Positions 25,496 through 34,137 are shown, counted from the first letter of the stretch. The stretch: DNA of 57,834 nucleotides from Calidithermus chliarophilus DSM 9957 (GCF_000430045.1 NZ_KE387023.1:77027-134860), one strand, 5' to 3'. The notes: generated by a model not told the origin, from the letters alone. Made by a program: numbers and translations.

Positions 25496-25519
25496 GGGGC
25501 AGGCCCAGCGGCCTGCCCC
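25496..25519. terminator. hairpin between ppsA and the convergent oxidoreductase gene
   Basis: GGGGCAGGCC (25496-25505) pairs with GGCCTGCCCC (25510-25519) around CAGC. It lies between two convergent genes and could end both transcripts, although the T-runs are weak. With TGTAGGGGC at its left edge it resembles the element after trmI. Confidence 0.5.
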
Positions 25520-25559
25520 GGCTCGTTTGAAGAAGGGGGCCACGGGGGCCGCCCTCCCT

Positions 25560-26525
25560 TCACCCCTTGTGGACCTCGACGACCACCTTCCCCCGGGTGT
25601 GCCCGTGCTCGACGTGGCGGTGGGCCTCGACGATCTGCTCGAGGGGGTAGGTCTTCTCGATCACCGGCCTCAGCCTGCCCGCCTCGGCCATCTCGCGCAG
25701 GAAGTCCATGTCCTTGGCGTTGGGTTCGGAGAGGTGGGTCCTCGCCCGCTTGTTCTTCGTCAGCAGGGCGAAGAGGATCTGGAAGATCTGGAAGCCCGGC
25801 TTCAGGGGGTTTTCGGTGATGTAGACGCCGTCGGCGCTCAGGGCGCGCCTGCAACTGAGGTAGGTCCGCTTGGCCACGGCGTCGAGGATGATGTCGTACT
25901 TCTCCCCGCGCCGGGCGAAGTCCTCCTGGGTGTAGTCGATCACGCGGTCGGCCCCGAGACCCCTGACCCACTCGAGGTTGGGGGTGCTGCACACCGCCGT
26001 CACCTCGGCCCCGTAGAACTTGGCGATCTGCACCGCGAAGTGCCCGACCCCGCCCGAGGCCCCGTAGACCAGGACCCGGTGCCCTTTCTTTATCCGGCCT
26101 ACGTCCCGCAGGGCCTGCAGCGCGGTGATGGCGGCGGTGGGGACGGCGGCGGCCTCGCGGAAGGTGAGGTTGGAGGGCATCCGGCCGATCGCGCCCTCGC
26201 GGGCGCGCACGTACTCGGCGTGGGAGCCGAAGCAGTTTCCGAAGACGGCGTCGCCGACCTTGAAGCGGGTCACGTCCTTCCCGACGGCCACCACCTCCCC
26301 GGCGAAGTCGATGCCCAGTTTGTGGGTCTTGGGTTTCATAAAGCCGTGGGAGGGCCGCACGGGGAGGTAGCCCTTGCGGTGCAGGTAGTCGAAGGGGTTG
26401 ACCGAGGCGTAGCGCACCCGCACGAGCACCCGGTCGCCGTGCTCGTCCTGCAGTGCGGGCACCTCGACGCGCTCGATCTTGAGGACCTCGGGGGGGCCGT
26501 AGGACTTGTAGATGGCGGCTTTCAT
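25560..26525 (-). CDS. MDR-family NADPH:quinone reductase-like oxidoreductase
   Basis: A medium-chain dehydrogenase/reductase of about 321 aa without zinc ligands. It has [18 protein letters not shown], the nucleotide-binding loop [19 protein letters not shown] and [14 protein letters not shown], as in zeta-crystallin-like quinone reductases. The substrate is probably a quinone, enal or similar electrophile. I chose ATG 26525 because [15 protein letters not shown] is the family start; ATG 26534 would add MNT, and the longer frame from 26609 is unlikely. It is divergent from an ArsR-like regulator gene, which may control it. Confidence 0.88.
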   Translation of the reverse strand: MKAAIYKSYGPPEVLKIERVEVPALQDEHGDRVLVRVRYASVNPFDYLHRKGYLPVRPSHGFMKPKTHKLGIDFAGEVVAVGKDVTRFKVGDAVFGNCFGSHAEYVRAREGAIGRMPSNLTFREAAAVPTAAITALQALRDVGRIKKGHRVLVYGASGGVGHFAVQIAKFYGAEVTAVCSTPNLEWVRGLGADRVIDYTQEDFARRGEKYDIILDAVAKRTYLSCRRALSADGVYITENPLKPGFQIFQILFALLTKNKRARTHLSEPNAKDMDFLREMAEAGRLRPVIEKTYPLEQIVEAHRHVEHGHTRGKVVVEVHKG

Positions 26526-26607
26526 CGTGTTCATGGCTTTCCGACACCGTAGCACCGCCGGTCGTGCAAATAGAACGGGGGGATTTGAGTGATAGAATTT
26601 CTCGACC

Positions 26608-27240
26608 ATGAGCCAAGGGGTGGCGTGCAGGACCCGGAACCTGGAGGACCCGGAGGCGGCGCTGTTCTTCGTGCAGCCGGCGAGCGTGCGGCACCTCTAC
26701 CCCTTCATGGGCCGCGAGGCCAGCCTGGCCGAGGCCGCCCGGGCCGTCGGGATCAGCAAGAGCCACATGAGCTACTGGCTGCAGAAGATGCTGCGCCTGG
26801 GGCTCGTCGAGAAGGTGCGGGTGGAGAAGCGCGGCAAGCACGACGTGCCGCTCTACCGCGCGACCGCCGAGGTCTTCACCATCCCCCTCGAGCGCGTCCC
26901 GGTGGGCTCGGACGAGGAGATCCTCATCCTCAACAGCCGCGACTTCGAGCGGATCGAGCGGCGCTCGATCATCCGACTGACCAGCAACAACGCCGGGGGC
27001 TGGTACATCCGCTTCAGCCGGGGGGACGAGACGCCGCGGCTGGAGCTGTTCCCGCGCAGCGGGCAGCCGGTCGAGCCCAGGGTCCTCAACAAGTGGGGCT
27101 GCCTGAGCCTCACCGAGCAGCAGGCCAGGGCCCTGCGCGCCGAGATCGCGGCGCTGCTCGAGCGCTACGCGGGCGCGGAGACGGGCGAGGGCAAGGACTA
27201 CTTGTACAAGTTCCTGCTCGTCGAGGCCTGCCTGGACTAG
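26608..27240 (+). CDS. winged-helix (ArsR/MarR-like) regulator-like protein
   Basis: A 210-aa protein with a winged-helix DNA-binding domain at about residues 25-85: [20 protein letters not shown], then [20 protein letters not shown] and the wing [17 protein letters not shown]. The C-terminal part (90-210) has alternating strands and helices and no cofactor motif I recognise. TAGAAT (26593-26598) lies nine bases before ATG 26608, again without a Shine-Dalgarno. It is divergent from the MDR oxidoreductase and 20 bases upstream of the WYL regulator gene on the same strand. The target is unknown. Confidence 0.72.
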   Translation: MSQGVACRTRNLEDPEAALFFVQPASVRHLYPFMGREASLAEAARAVGISKSHMSYWLQKMLRLGLVEKVRVEKRGKHDVPLYRATAEVFTIPLERVPVGSDEEILILNSRDFERIERRSIIRLTSNNAGGWYIRFSRGDETPRLELFPRSGQPVEPRVLNKWGCLSLTEQQARALRAEIAALLERYAGAETGEGKDYLYKFLLVEACLD

Positions 27241-27260
27241 CCCCGGCGCCGTGGGTCCGG

Positions 27261-28178
27261 ATGAACCGCATCGACCGGCTCTTCGCCATCACCCTCCTGC
27301 TGCAACGCCGCAAGCGGCTGCGGGCCGCCGACCTGGCCCGCCTCTTCGAGGTCAGCGAGCGCACCGTCTACCGCGACATCATGGCCCTGAACGAGGGCGG
27401 CGTGCCCATCGTCTCGATCCCGGGCGGGGGCTACGAGCTGATGGAGGGCTATTACCTGCCGCCCCTGGTCTTCACCCCGCGCGAGGCCAGGGGGCTATTT
27501 CTGGCCGCGCGGATGCTCCAGGCCCACAGCACCGGCGAGTTGCCCAAAGAACTCGAGCAGGCCCTGGCCAAGCTCGCCGTCGCCCTGCCCGAGGCCACCC
27601 GCGCCGAAGCCGAGCAGATCGCCCAGGCAGTGAGCTTCATGCTGCCCCGCCAGCCCTTCGACCTCGACGAGCCCCGGCTGGCCATCCTGCAACAGGCCCT
27701 GCGCGAGCGGCGGGTGGTGTGGCTGGCCTACCACGGCCAAAACCGCAACCGGCTCAGCCGGCGCGAGGTGGAGCCCCACCGGCTCAGCTATTCCGAGGGG
27801 GCCTGGTACCTCGACGCCTACTGCCGCCTGCGCCAGGGGGTGAGGGGCTTCCGGCTCGACCGCATCGAAGAACTGCGGCTGCTGGAGGAGGTTTTCGAGC
27901 CCCGCAGCCTCGAGCCCGCCCCCGCCCCGCGGCTCGAGGTGCGCGTCCGCTTCGCCCGCGAGGTGGCGCGCTGGGTGCGCGAACGGCAGCACTACGGCTT
28001 CGTGGACGAAGCCCCCGAGGCCGGCGGCGTGGTGATGCGCTACCGGGTGGAGTCACTGGGCGAGATGGTGCCCTGGCTGCTGGGCTGGGGGGTCGCCGCC
28101 GAGCCGCTGGCCCCGCCTGGGCTGCGCCAGCAGGTGCGGGAAGTGCTCGAGCGGATACTCGAGCGGCTGGACTCCTGA
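27261..28178 (+). CDS. WYL-domain transcriptional regulator (YafY-like)
   Basis: A 305-aa regulator. The N-terminal DeoR-type helix-turn-helix is RAADLARLFEVSERTVYRDI with IVSIPGGGYELMEGYYLPP, followed by a WYL domain with RRVVWLAYHGQNRNRLSRRE, WYLDAYCRLRQGVRGFRLDR and a C-terminal WCX-like part. WYL proteins sense nucleic acid or small ligands and regulate stress and defence genes. It is the second gene of a likely operon that continues into small alpha-beta proteins and tag. CTGACA and TGTCAG (28175-28192) overlap its stop and may be its operator for the genes that follow. Confidence 0.88.
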   Translation: MNRIDRLFAITLLLQRRKRLRAADLARLFEVSERTVYRDIMALNEGGVPIVSIPGGGYELMEGYYLPPLVFTPREARGLFLAARMLQAHSTGELPKELEQALAKLAVALPEATRAEAEQIAQAVSFMLPRQPFDLDEPRLAILQQALRERRVVWLAYHGQNRNRLSRREVEPHRLSYSEGAWYLDAYCRLRQGVRGFRLDRIEELRLLEEVFEPRSLEPAPAPRLEVRVRFAREVARWVRERQHYGFVDEAPEAGGVVMRYRVESLGEMVPWLLGWGVAAEPLAPPGLRQQVREVLERILERLDS

Positions 28179-28208
28179 CATAGGGCTGTCAGTGGAGCGC
28201 CCTACACT
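28175..28208 (+). promoter_or_regulatory. inverted repeat and -10-like box before the 28228 gene
   Basis: CTGACA (28175-28180) and TGTCAG (28187-28192) form a perfect 6-bp inverted repeat. TACACT (28203-28208) is a possible -10. The spacing to any -35 is not ideal, so this is a candidate operator and promoter only. The WYL regulator encoded just upstream is a likely binder. Confidence 0.35.
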
Positions 28209-28227
28209 CACGGCTGGAGGTAGCCAG

Positions 28228-28530
28228 ATGAGCAAACCGGCCATCGAGGTCGTCGTGTTCAAACTCAAGGAAGGCGTTTCCGACGAAGCGTTCCTGCAGG
28301 CCGCCGCGGCGCTGAACCCCGAGCTCAAGCGCATGCCGGGCTTCTTGAAGCGCGAGCTGGGCAAGGACGCCGGCGGAACGTGGGTAGATATCCTGCACTG
28401 GAGCAGCCTGGAAGCAGCCATGCAGGCCCTGGAGGGCATGGCCGACGCGCCCGGCATGGCCCCCTTCATGGAGCTGATCGACGCCGCGCAGGATTCCATG
28501 CTGCACGTCGAACCCAGGCTCGAGGTCTGA
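28228..28530 (+). CDS. small dimeric alpha-beta barrel protein
   Basis: A 100-aa protein of ferredoxin-like fold: IEVVVFKLKEGVSDEAFLQA, MPGFLKRELGKDAGGTWVDI, LHWSSLEAAMQALEGM. This pattern is that of Dabb/ABM-type dimeric proteins, found in monooxygenases and heme-related enzymes. I see no defined active-site motif. GGAGG lies before ATG 28228. The next gene starts at the base after its stop, so they share a transcript. Confidence 0.72.
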   Translation: MSKPAIEVVVFKLKEGVSDEAFLQAAAALNPELKRMPGFLKRELGKDAGGTWVDILHWSSLEAAMQALEGMADAPGMAPFMELIDAAQDSMLHVEPRLEV

Positions 28531-28932
28531 ATGGAAATAGGCGAGCTGCTGATGAACCACACCCCGGAGGTGCGCTCCCTCGTGGAGCGCCTCCGGCGGC
28601 TGGTGCGCGGGAGCGTGCCCGAGGCCCGCGAGAAGGTTTACCCCGTCTGGCGCGGTATCGGCTACACCCATCCCCGGGCCGGGTACTTCTGCGCGATCTT
28701 CCCCCAGGCCGACCACGTGCGGCTGGGCTTCGAGTTCGGGGTGCTCCTGCCCGACCCCCAGCGGCTGCTGGAAGGCACGGGGAGCCAGGTGCGCTACCTG
28801 AGCCTCCGGCAGGGGGAGTTCCCGGAGCAGGCCGTCCGGCGGCTGGTCCGGGCGGCGCTGGACCTGCCCGCCCGGCGGGCCGACAAGCTGGCCCTGGTCA
28901 CGTCCCGGGCCAGGCCCATCGGGGGCGAGTAA
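28531..28932 (+). CDS. DUF1801-type (YdhG-like) protein
   Basis: A 133-aa cytosolic protein with the YdhG/DUF1801 pattern: a helical start PEVRSLVERLRRLVRGSVPE, then VYPVWRGIGYTHPRAGYFCA, VRLGFEFGVLLPDPQRLLEG and YLSLRQG. These proteins are structurally SCP2-like or alpha-beta and have no known catalytic role. The start ATG follows the previous stop with no gap. Its TAA overlaps the ATG of tag by one base, which suggests coupled translation. A second DUF1801-type protein is at 48458-48829. Confidence 0.78.
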   Translation: MEIGELLMNHTPEVRSLVERLRRLVRGSVPEAREKVYPVWRGIGYTHPRAGYFCAIFPQADHVRLGFEFGVLLPDPQRLLEGTGSQVRYLSLRQGEFPEQAVRRLVRAALDLPARRADKLALVTSRARPIGGE

Positions 28933-29480
28933 TGGCCCACAGCTACTGCGCCGCCGTGCGCTCGGGCAAGCTCCACCCCGTGCACACCGCCTACCACGAC
29001 CTCGAGTACGGCTTCCCGGTGCGCGAGGACCACCGACTCTTCGAGCGGCTGGTGCTGGAGATCAATCAGGCCGGGCTGTCGTGGGAGACCGTCCTCAAGA
29101 AGCGGGCCGCCTTCCGCCGGGCCTACGACGGCTTCGACCTCGAGCGCGTCGCCGCCTACGCCGAGGCCGACCGCGCGCGGCTGCTGGCCGACCCCGGCAT
29201 CGTCCGCAACCGGCTCAAGGTGCAGGCCGCCGTCGAGAACGCCCGGCGGCTGCTGAAGATCCGCGAGGAGCACGGCTCCTTCGCGGCCTGGCTGGACCAC
29301 CACCACCCGCTCGAGCCCCTGCAGTGGCAGAAGCTCTTCAAGAAGACCTTCGTCTTCACCGGCGGCGAGATCGTGCGGGAGTTCTTGCTCAGCACCGGCT
29401 ACCTGAACGGGGCCCACGACCCCGACTGCCCGCAGCACGCGCGGGTCGTGGCGCTCAACCCGCCCTGGACGCGGGGTTGA
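28932..29480 (+). CDS. tag: DNA-3-methyladenine glycosylase I
   Basis: Removes 3-methyladenine from alkylated DNA in base-excision repair. The 182-aa protein has the catalytic region LEINQAGLSWETVLKKRAAF, with the Glu and Trp that bind the base, and the C-terminal zinc ligands in NGAHDPDCPQH, paired with Cys6 and His15-type ligands near the N-terminus. The length is typical of Tag. The start ATG overlaps the previous stop. Its 3' end overlaps the convergent DeoR gene by 26 bases. It belongs to the operon headed by the ArsR-like and WYL regulators. Confidence 0.92.
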   Translation: MAHSYCAAVRSGKLHPVHTAYHDLEYGFPVREDHRLFERLVLEINQAGLSWETVLKKRAAFRRAYDGFDLERVAAYAEADRARLLADPGIVRNRLKVQAAVENARRLLKIREEHGSFAAWLDHHHPLEPLQWQKLFKKTFVFTGGEIVREFLLSTGYLNGAHDPDCPQHARVVALNPPWTRG

Positions 29481-30261
29481 GGGCGGGGCCGGCCTCGAGC
29501 TCGGCCAGCCGGTAGCCCAGGCCCTGGCGCTCCAGGTGCTGCAGGAAGTCGCGGGGGGCGGCGGGGTCGGTGATGAGCAGGTGGACCTCCTCGAGCGCGG
29601 CGAAGCTCGCCAGGGTGGCGCGGCCGAGCTTGCTGGAGTCGACGAGGGCGTAGACCGTGTCCACCGAGCGGATCATGGCCTGCTTGGTCTGGGCCTCGTA
29701 GGGGTTGGGGGTGCTGTAGCCCTTGTGGACCGAGACGCCCGTGGCGCACACGAAGGCCTTGTCGGCGTGGTAGACCTCCAGGGCGCGCACGGTGGCCGGG
29801 CCGATGAGGGCCATGCTGTGGTGGCGCACCTGCCCGCCGGTGAGCAGCACGTCCCAGCGGGTCTCGGCGAGCTCGAGGGCGATGGGCACCGAGTTGGTGA
29901 TGACGTAGAGCGAGCGGAAGCGGTGCTTGATGAGCCGGGCTAAGGTCAGGCTGGTGGTGCCCGCGTCGAGGATGAGGGAGTCGCCCTCCTCGATGTGCTC
30001 CAGGGCGGCGCGGGCGATGGCCTGCTTCTCGGCCTGCTGCAGGTGGAGCTTCTCGCGGAAGGAGGGGTTGAAGAGGCTCTTGTGGGCGAAGGTCGCCCCG
30101 CCGTGGGTGCGGTGGAGCAGCCCGCGCTCCTCGAGCTCGCTGAGGTCCTTGCGGACGGTCACCTGGCTCACCCCGAACTCCGCCGCGAGCTCCTCCACCA
30201 GCACCGAGCCCTTCTGCTCCAAGAGCTCGATGATCTTCCTGCGCCGGTCCTCGGTTTTCAT
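29455..30261 (-). CDS. iolR: DeoR-family regulator of the inositol operon
   Basis: A 268-aa regulator with the DeoR helix-turn-helix RRRKIIELLEQKGSVLVEEL, AAEFGVSQVTVRKDLSELE and the sugar-phosphate sensor domain DSLILDAGTTSLTLARLI. It is the last gene of an 11-gene inositol catabolic operon, which suggests it senses an inositol-derived phosphate such as DKG-6-phosphate. That assignment is by position. I chose ATG 30261 from the family start MKTEDRRRKIIELL; the longer frame to 30327 runs into a repeat. The gap between it and iolB holds a GGTGAAAAGG-type inverted repeat. Likely sites are the GGTTTCGT boxes at the operon promoter. Confidence 0.85.
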   Translation of the reverse strand: MKTEDRRRKIIELLEQKGSVLVEELAAEFGVSQVTVRKDLSELEERGLLHRTHGGATFAHKSLFNPSFREKLHLQQAEKQAIARAALEHIEEGDSLILDAGTTSLTLARLIKHRFRSLYVITNSVPIALELAETRWDVLLTGGQVRHHSMALIGPATVRALEVYHADKAFVCATGVSVHKGYSTPNPYEAQTKQAMIRSVDTVYALVDSSKLGRATLASFAALEEVHLLITDPAAPRDFLQHLERQGLGYRLAELEAGPALNPASRAG

Positions 30262-30270
30262 AAAGACCCA

Positions 30271-30344
30271 GGTGAAAAGGTTAACGGGTAAAAAGGTGAA
30301 AAGCGAGTAACCGGCCGGGCTCTTCACCTTTTTGCCTTTTCACC
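30271..30344. repeat. GGTGAAAAGG/CCTTTTCACC repeat between iolB and iolR
   Basis: GGTGAAAAGG (30271-30280) and a second AAGGTGAAAAG (about 30293-30303) face CCTTTTCACC (30335-30344). The same repeat family occurs between sufC and sufB (2080-2165). It could separate regulator expression from the catabolic genes. Confidence 0.6.
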
Positions 30345-30347
30345 TCT

Positions 30348-31208
30348 TCACCCCTTACCCCCTTCCCCTTCCGGCCCGCCCCCGACGGGGAGTTTCAGCG
30401 GCTTCCCCGCCCAGTCCTGCCGCATCCAGCCCCACTGTGGGTCATCAACCGGGGGCGTGGCCCGCTGCGCGTCCAGCGCCTCGCCCGCCATGTAGTTGAG
30501 GTAGTACACGTTGGAGCCCGGCGGGGCGCTCACCGGATGATAGCCCCTGGGGGCCAGGATCAGGTCGCCGTCGCGGGCCAGCAAGAGCTCGTCCAGGCCG
30601 TCCTCGGGGCTGTAGTTGCGGTGGACGGCCCAGCCGGACGGGGGGCTGATCTTGTAGTAGTAGGTCTCCTCGACGTACAGCGAGCCCATGCGCCCGTCGT
30701 GGCGGTGCGGCGGCCAGCCCGACCAGAAGCCCGAGGGCGTGTAGACCTCGTAGAGCAGCAGGCGCTCGGCGGGCAGGTGCGGCCCCAGGACGTGCGAGAC
30801 CTGGCGGGTGGCGTTGGCGCCCCCGCGCATCTCCACGCGCATCTCCTGCGGGCGGAACAGGCGCAGCGGGTAGCGGCCCTCGGCCGGCGCGCCCCCCAGC
30901 GCGAACTCGGCGCCGGTGCGGGCCTCGACCTCGAAGCGGGTGCCGGGGGGCAGGTACAGCACCGAGGGAAGCTCGGCGAAGACGCTCTCGCGCCCGAGCT
31001 CGAAGGCCTCGTCCCCGGCCCTCACCCAGAGCTCGCCCGACAGCGGCACCAGCGCCATCTCCTGGCCCCCGGTGTCGCCGGGGTAAAGGGCAGCCGCGGG
31101 CAGGGCGACGACCCGGAAGGAGAGGTACTTCCAGCCCACGGTGGCCGGGCTCGCCTCGACGACGACGCCGGGCCCGGCGCGGGGCTTGAGGTGGTTGGGC
31201 GAGCTCAC
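30348..31208 (-). CDS. iolB: IolB, 5-deoxy-glucuronate isomerase
   Basis: Isomerises 5-deoxy-glucuronate to 2-deoxy-5-keto-gluconate in myo-inositol breakdown. The 286-aa bicupin has the metal site region SGWPPHRHDGRMGSLYVEET, with His and Glu ligands, then YYYKISPPSGWAVHRNYS and GYHPVSAPPGSNVYYLNYMA. The start is GTG 31208, which overlaps the TGA of iolG (GTGA), so they are translated together. The length matches IolB. The gene lies between iolG and the regulator. Confidence 0.93.
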   Translation of the reverse strand: MSSPNHLKPRAGPGVVVEASPATVGWKYLSFRVVALPAAALYPGDTGGQEMALVPLSGELWVRAGDEAFELGRESVFAELPSVLYLPPGTRFEVEARTGAEFALGGAPAEGRYPLRLFRPQEMRVEMRGGANATRQVSHVLGPHLPAERLLLYEVYTPSGFWSGWPPHRHDGRMGSLYVEETYYYKISPPSGWAVHRNYSPEDGLDELLLARDGDLILAPRGYHPVSAPPGSNVYYLNYMAGEALDAQRATPPVDDPQWGWMRQDWAGKPLKLPVGGGPEGEGGKG

Positions 31209-32215
31209 CCGACCTCCTCCAGCCGCACCGCCCGCCCCTCCTTGAGGCTGCGGGTGGCAGCTATGGCGATGCGGAGGGACTCGAGCGCGTCGCGCCCGCC
31301 GGGGGTGGGCCGCTCGCCCTTGCTCAGGGAGCGGAAGAAGGCCTCGAGCTCCAGGCGGTAGGCCTCCTTGAAGCGGTCCATGAAGAAGTGGTAGTGGTCG
31401 GCGCTCACCCCGCTGCCGTACTGCCACAGGGGGGTCTTGGGGGTCGCGTCCATCACCAGCTTGCCCCTCGAGCCGAACACCTCGGTGCGCACGTCGTAGC
31501 CGTAGACCGCGCGCCTGGAGTTCTGGATGACCCCCAGCGCGCCGCCCGCGAAGCGCAGGCTCAGGTTGGTGGTGTCCACGTCGCCGATCTCGCCGATCCT
31601 GGGGTCTACGCGCACCGCGCCCCAGGCGTGGACCTCCTCCACCTCCCCCACCAAAAAGCGCGCGCAGTCGATGTCGTGGATGGACTGGTCGATGAAGATG
31701 CCCCCCGAGCCCGCGAGGTACTCCAGCGGCGCGGGGGCCGGGTCACGCATGACCGCGATGAACTGCTCGACCTCCCCGACCTCCCCCGCCTCGATCTTGT
31801 CCCTGGCCTGGCGGTAGGGCGGGTCGTAGCGGCGCTGGAAGCCGATCTGGAAGGGCACGCCCTTCTGCTCGACGACCTCGAGCACCCGCCGGGTCTCCCC
31901 CAGGTCCTTGGCCACGGGCTTCTCGCAGAAGATGGCCTTGCCCGAGCGGGCCGCGAGCTCAATGTAGCGGGCGTGGGTATCGGTGGGCGTGACGATGACC
32001 ACCGCCTCCACCCCGGGGTGGGCGATTGCCTCCTCGGGGTCGGCGTACACCGCCTCGGCCCGCAGCAAGCCCCCGGCTGCCTCCGCCGCCCGGGTGTTGG
32101 GGTCGGCCACCGCCAGCACCCGGGCCTCGGCCAAGCCCAGCATGGTCCGGGCGTGCTCCATGCCCATCCGTCCTGCGCCCAACAACGCCACCCCGAAACT
32201 CTCCGGCATATTCAC
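31205..32215 (-). CDS. iolG: IolG, inositol 2-dehydrogenase
   Basis: Oxidises myo-inositol to 2-keto-myo-inositol with NAD+, the first catabolic step. The 336-aa Gfo/Idh/MocA protein has the Rossmann loop VALLGAGRMGMEHARTML, the catalytic Lys in FCEKPVAKDLGETRRVLE, and SIHDIDCARFLVGEVEEVHA with the Asp and His of the active site. The start is GTG 32215; ATG 32209 is an alternative. Its stop overlaps iolB. A second Gfo/Idh gene of the operon is at 37062, so the two may differ in isomer preference (myo versus scyllo). Confidence 0.93.
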   Translation of the reverse strand: MNMPESFGVALLGAGRMGMEHARTMLGLAEARVLAVADPNTRAAEAAGGLLRAEAVYADPEEAIAHPGVEAVVIVTPTDTHARYIELAARSGKAIFCEKPVAKDLGETRRVLEVVEQKGVPFQIGFQRRYDPPYRQARDKIEAGEVGEVEQFIAVMRDPAPAPLEYLAGSGGIFIDQSIHDIDCARFLVGEVEEVHAWGAVRVDPRIGEIGDVDTTNLSLRFAGGALGVIQNSRRAVYGYDVRTEVFGSRGKLVMDATPKTPLWQYGSGVSADHYHFFMDRFKEAYRLELEAFFRSLSKGERPTPGGRDALESLRIAIAATRSLKEGRAVRLEEVG

Positions 32216-32218
32216 CTC

Positions 32219-33043
32219 TCACGCGCTGAACAGTTTGGCTTTCCCCGCCGCGCCCAGCAGGGCGATGTAGTTCCTGGCCTGCTCGCCCACGGCGGCGCGG
32301 GCCTCGGCGTAGACCGCGCGGTGGGTAGAGAGCTCGCCCGCACGTTCGCGCCAGACCCGCAGCAAAGCCCGGTACGAGGCCGAGCCCACGTTGACCTTCG
32401 CCACCCCCAGCCCCACCGCCCGGGCGAGGTCGGCGGGCTCGACGCCGCTGCCGCCGTGCAGCACCAGCGGGCCCCGCACCGCGCCGGCGACGGCCTCGAG
32501 CCGCCCCAGGTCCAGGCGGCTGTGGCGCCCGTGCTCCGAGCCCACCGCGCAGGCCACCATGTCGGCCCCGGCCTCGCGCACCCGCGCCGCCTCCTCGGGG
32601 TCGGTGGCCCCGGCCTCGCCCGGGTTGAAGCTCTCGGCGGCGACCTCGAGCGCGGCCCCCGCGGCGTGGGCGACCTCCGCCGCCCGGCGGGTGGCCTCGA
32701 GCACCTGTGCCAGGGCCATCCCCCCGCCGTCGAGCATCGCCGAGGAGTAGCCCGCCCGCAGGCACTCCACCACCGCCCCCAGCCCCCCGCCGTGGTCGAG
32801 GTGCAGCATGACGGGCACGCCCGCCTCCTCCGCCAGCGCCCGGACCATAGCCGCCATCACCCGCGGCGAGCCGAAGGAGAGGTCGGCCGGGTAGGTCTGG
32901 AGGATGACGGGCGCCTGCAATTCCTCGGCGGCCTCCACGCAGGCTTTGGCCATCTCGAGGCTGCAGAAGTTGAAGGCGGGCAGGGCGTAGCCGTGCCGGA
33001 AGGCGTGCTCGATGAGTTTGCGGCCGTCGCTCACGTAGGGCAT
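32219..33043 (-). CDS. iolJ: class II aldolase, IolJ-type
   Basis: Likely cleaves DKG-6-phosphate to malonate semialdehyde and dihydroxyacetone phosphate. The 274-aa class II aldolase has HAFRHGYALPAFNFCSLEMA, the zinc site in PVMLHLDHGGGLGAVVECLR, LEVAAESFNPGEAG and the phosphate-binding LVLHGGSGVEP and VAKVNVGSASYRALL. It resembles FbaA-type aldolases; the operon context supports the inositol role over glycolysis. The start is ATG 33043 with GGGAGGA upstream. It lies between iolC and iolG with only a few bases on each side. Confidence 0.9.
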   Translation of the reverse strand: MPYVSDGRKLIEHAFRHGYALPAFNFCSLEMAKACVEAAEELQAPVILQTYPADLSFGSPRVMAAMVRALAEEAGVPVMLHLDHGGGLGAVVECLRAGYSSAMLDGGGMALAQVLEATRRAAEVAHAAGAALEVAAESFNPGEAGATDPEEAARVREAGADMVACAVGSEHGRHSRLDLGRLEAVAGAVRGPLVLHGGSGVEPADLARAVGLGVAKVNVGSASYRALLRVWRERAGELSTHRAVYAEARAAVGEQARNYIALLGAAGKAKLFSA

Positions 33044-33060
33044 CGCGCTCCTCCCCTCAC

Positions 33061-34137
33061 TCAGAAGCCCCCGTTCGCCTCGACGAAGGCCAGGGCCTCC
33101 TCGAGGTAGGGCGTGAAGTCGGCGCAGCCGATGCGCGTGACCACGATGGCCCCGCAGGCGTTGCCCATGCGGGCGCTCGTGTACCAGTCCCAGCCCTGCA
33201 GCCGCCCGTAGATGAAGCCGGCGGCGAAGGCGTCGCCCGCCCCCAGCACGCTCAGCACCTCCACCGCGAAGCCCGGCGCGTGCACGGCGCCGCCGCCTTG
33301 CAGGTAGACGTCCGAGCCCCGGGCCCCGCGCTTGACCACCAGGGCCCCCGGGCCCCGCGCCAGCAGGGCCCGCACGTTGGCCTCCACGTCCCCCCGGATC
33401 TCCGGCGCCGTGACCTGCGAGTGCCGGATGACGACGTCCTCCGGGCGGCGCAGCATGGCGGCGTTGACCTCCTCCTCGGTGCCGAAGGCCACGTCCACCA
33501 AAGGCAGCAGGGCCCGCACCTGCACGCCGTAGGCCCGGGGGTCGTGCCACTGGTCGGCGCGGAAGTCGAGGTCGAGGAAGACGGTCACCCCCGCGGCTTT
33601 GGCCTGCTCGGCGGCGAAGAAGGTCGCGCTGCGGCTGGGCTCCTTCGCCAGGGCCACCCCCGAGAGCTGGACGGCCCTGGCGGCGGCGATCGGCACGGCC
33701 AGCACGTCGTCGATGGAGAGCTGGGTGTCGGCGGCGTTGTCGCGGTAGAAGGTGATGGGGAAGCGGTCGGGCGGCTCGATGCCCAGCACCACCGCGCTGC
33801 TGCGGGCCCCGGGCTTCTGCGGGATGTAGCACGTCTCGACCCCCTCGCGCCGGAGGCGCTCGAGGATGAACTCCCCCACCTTGTCCGGCCCCACCGCCGT
33901 CAGCAGCGCGGTCCTGAGGCCCAGGCGCCGCGCCCCCACCGCGATGTTGAGCGGGCTGCCGCCGATGTAGGCCCCGAAGGAGGTGATGTCGGGGAAGGCC
34001 GCGCCCACGTCGTTGGAGTAGAGGTCGATGGAGGAGCGCCCGATGGTGATCAGGTCGAACGTCGGGGGCCGAGGGCCGGGCGTCCTTTGGGACTTCGCGC
34101 TCTTGGCCCTCGACCTCTGACCCTCGCCCTTCTTCAT
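33061..34137 (-). CDS. iolC: IolC, 5-dehydro-2-deoxygluconokinase
   Basis: Phosphorylates 2-deoxy-5-keto-gluconate to DKG-6-phosphate. The 358-aa PfkB-type kinase has the family start FDLITIGRSSIDLYSNDVGA, FLDLDFRADQWHDPR and the anion hole and catalytic Asp VLGAGDAFAAGFIYGRL. Its first about 26 residues, MKKGEGQRSRAKSAKSQRTP onward, are low-complexity and lack family similarity. The underlying DNA has GGGTCAGAGGTCGAGGGCCA-type repeats, so this extension seems to come from a repeat. The ATG overlaps the iolE stop (ATGA), which supports this start. Confidence 0.93.
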   Translation of the reverse strand: MKKGEGQRSRAKSAKSQRTPGPRPPTFDLITIGRSSIDLYSNDVGAAFPDITSFGAYIGGSPLNIAVGARRLGLRTALLTAVGPDKVGEFILERLRREGVETCYIPQKPGARSSAVVLGIEPPDRFPITFYRDNAADTQLSIDDVLAVPIAAARAVQLSGVALAKEPSRSATFFAAEQAKAAGVTVFLDLDFRADQWHDPRAYGVQVRALLPLVDVAFGTEEEVNAAMLRRPEDVVIRHSQVTAPEIRGDVEANVRALLARGPGALVVKRGARGSDVYLQGGGAVHAPGFAVEVLSVLGAGDAFAAGFIYGRLQGWDWYTSARMGNACGAIVVTRIGCADFTPYLEEALAFVEANGGF

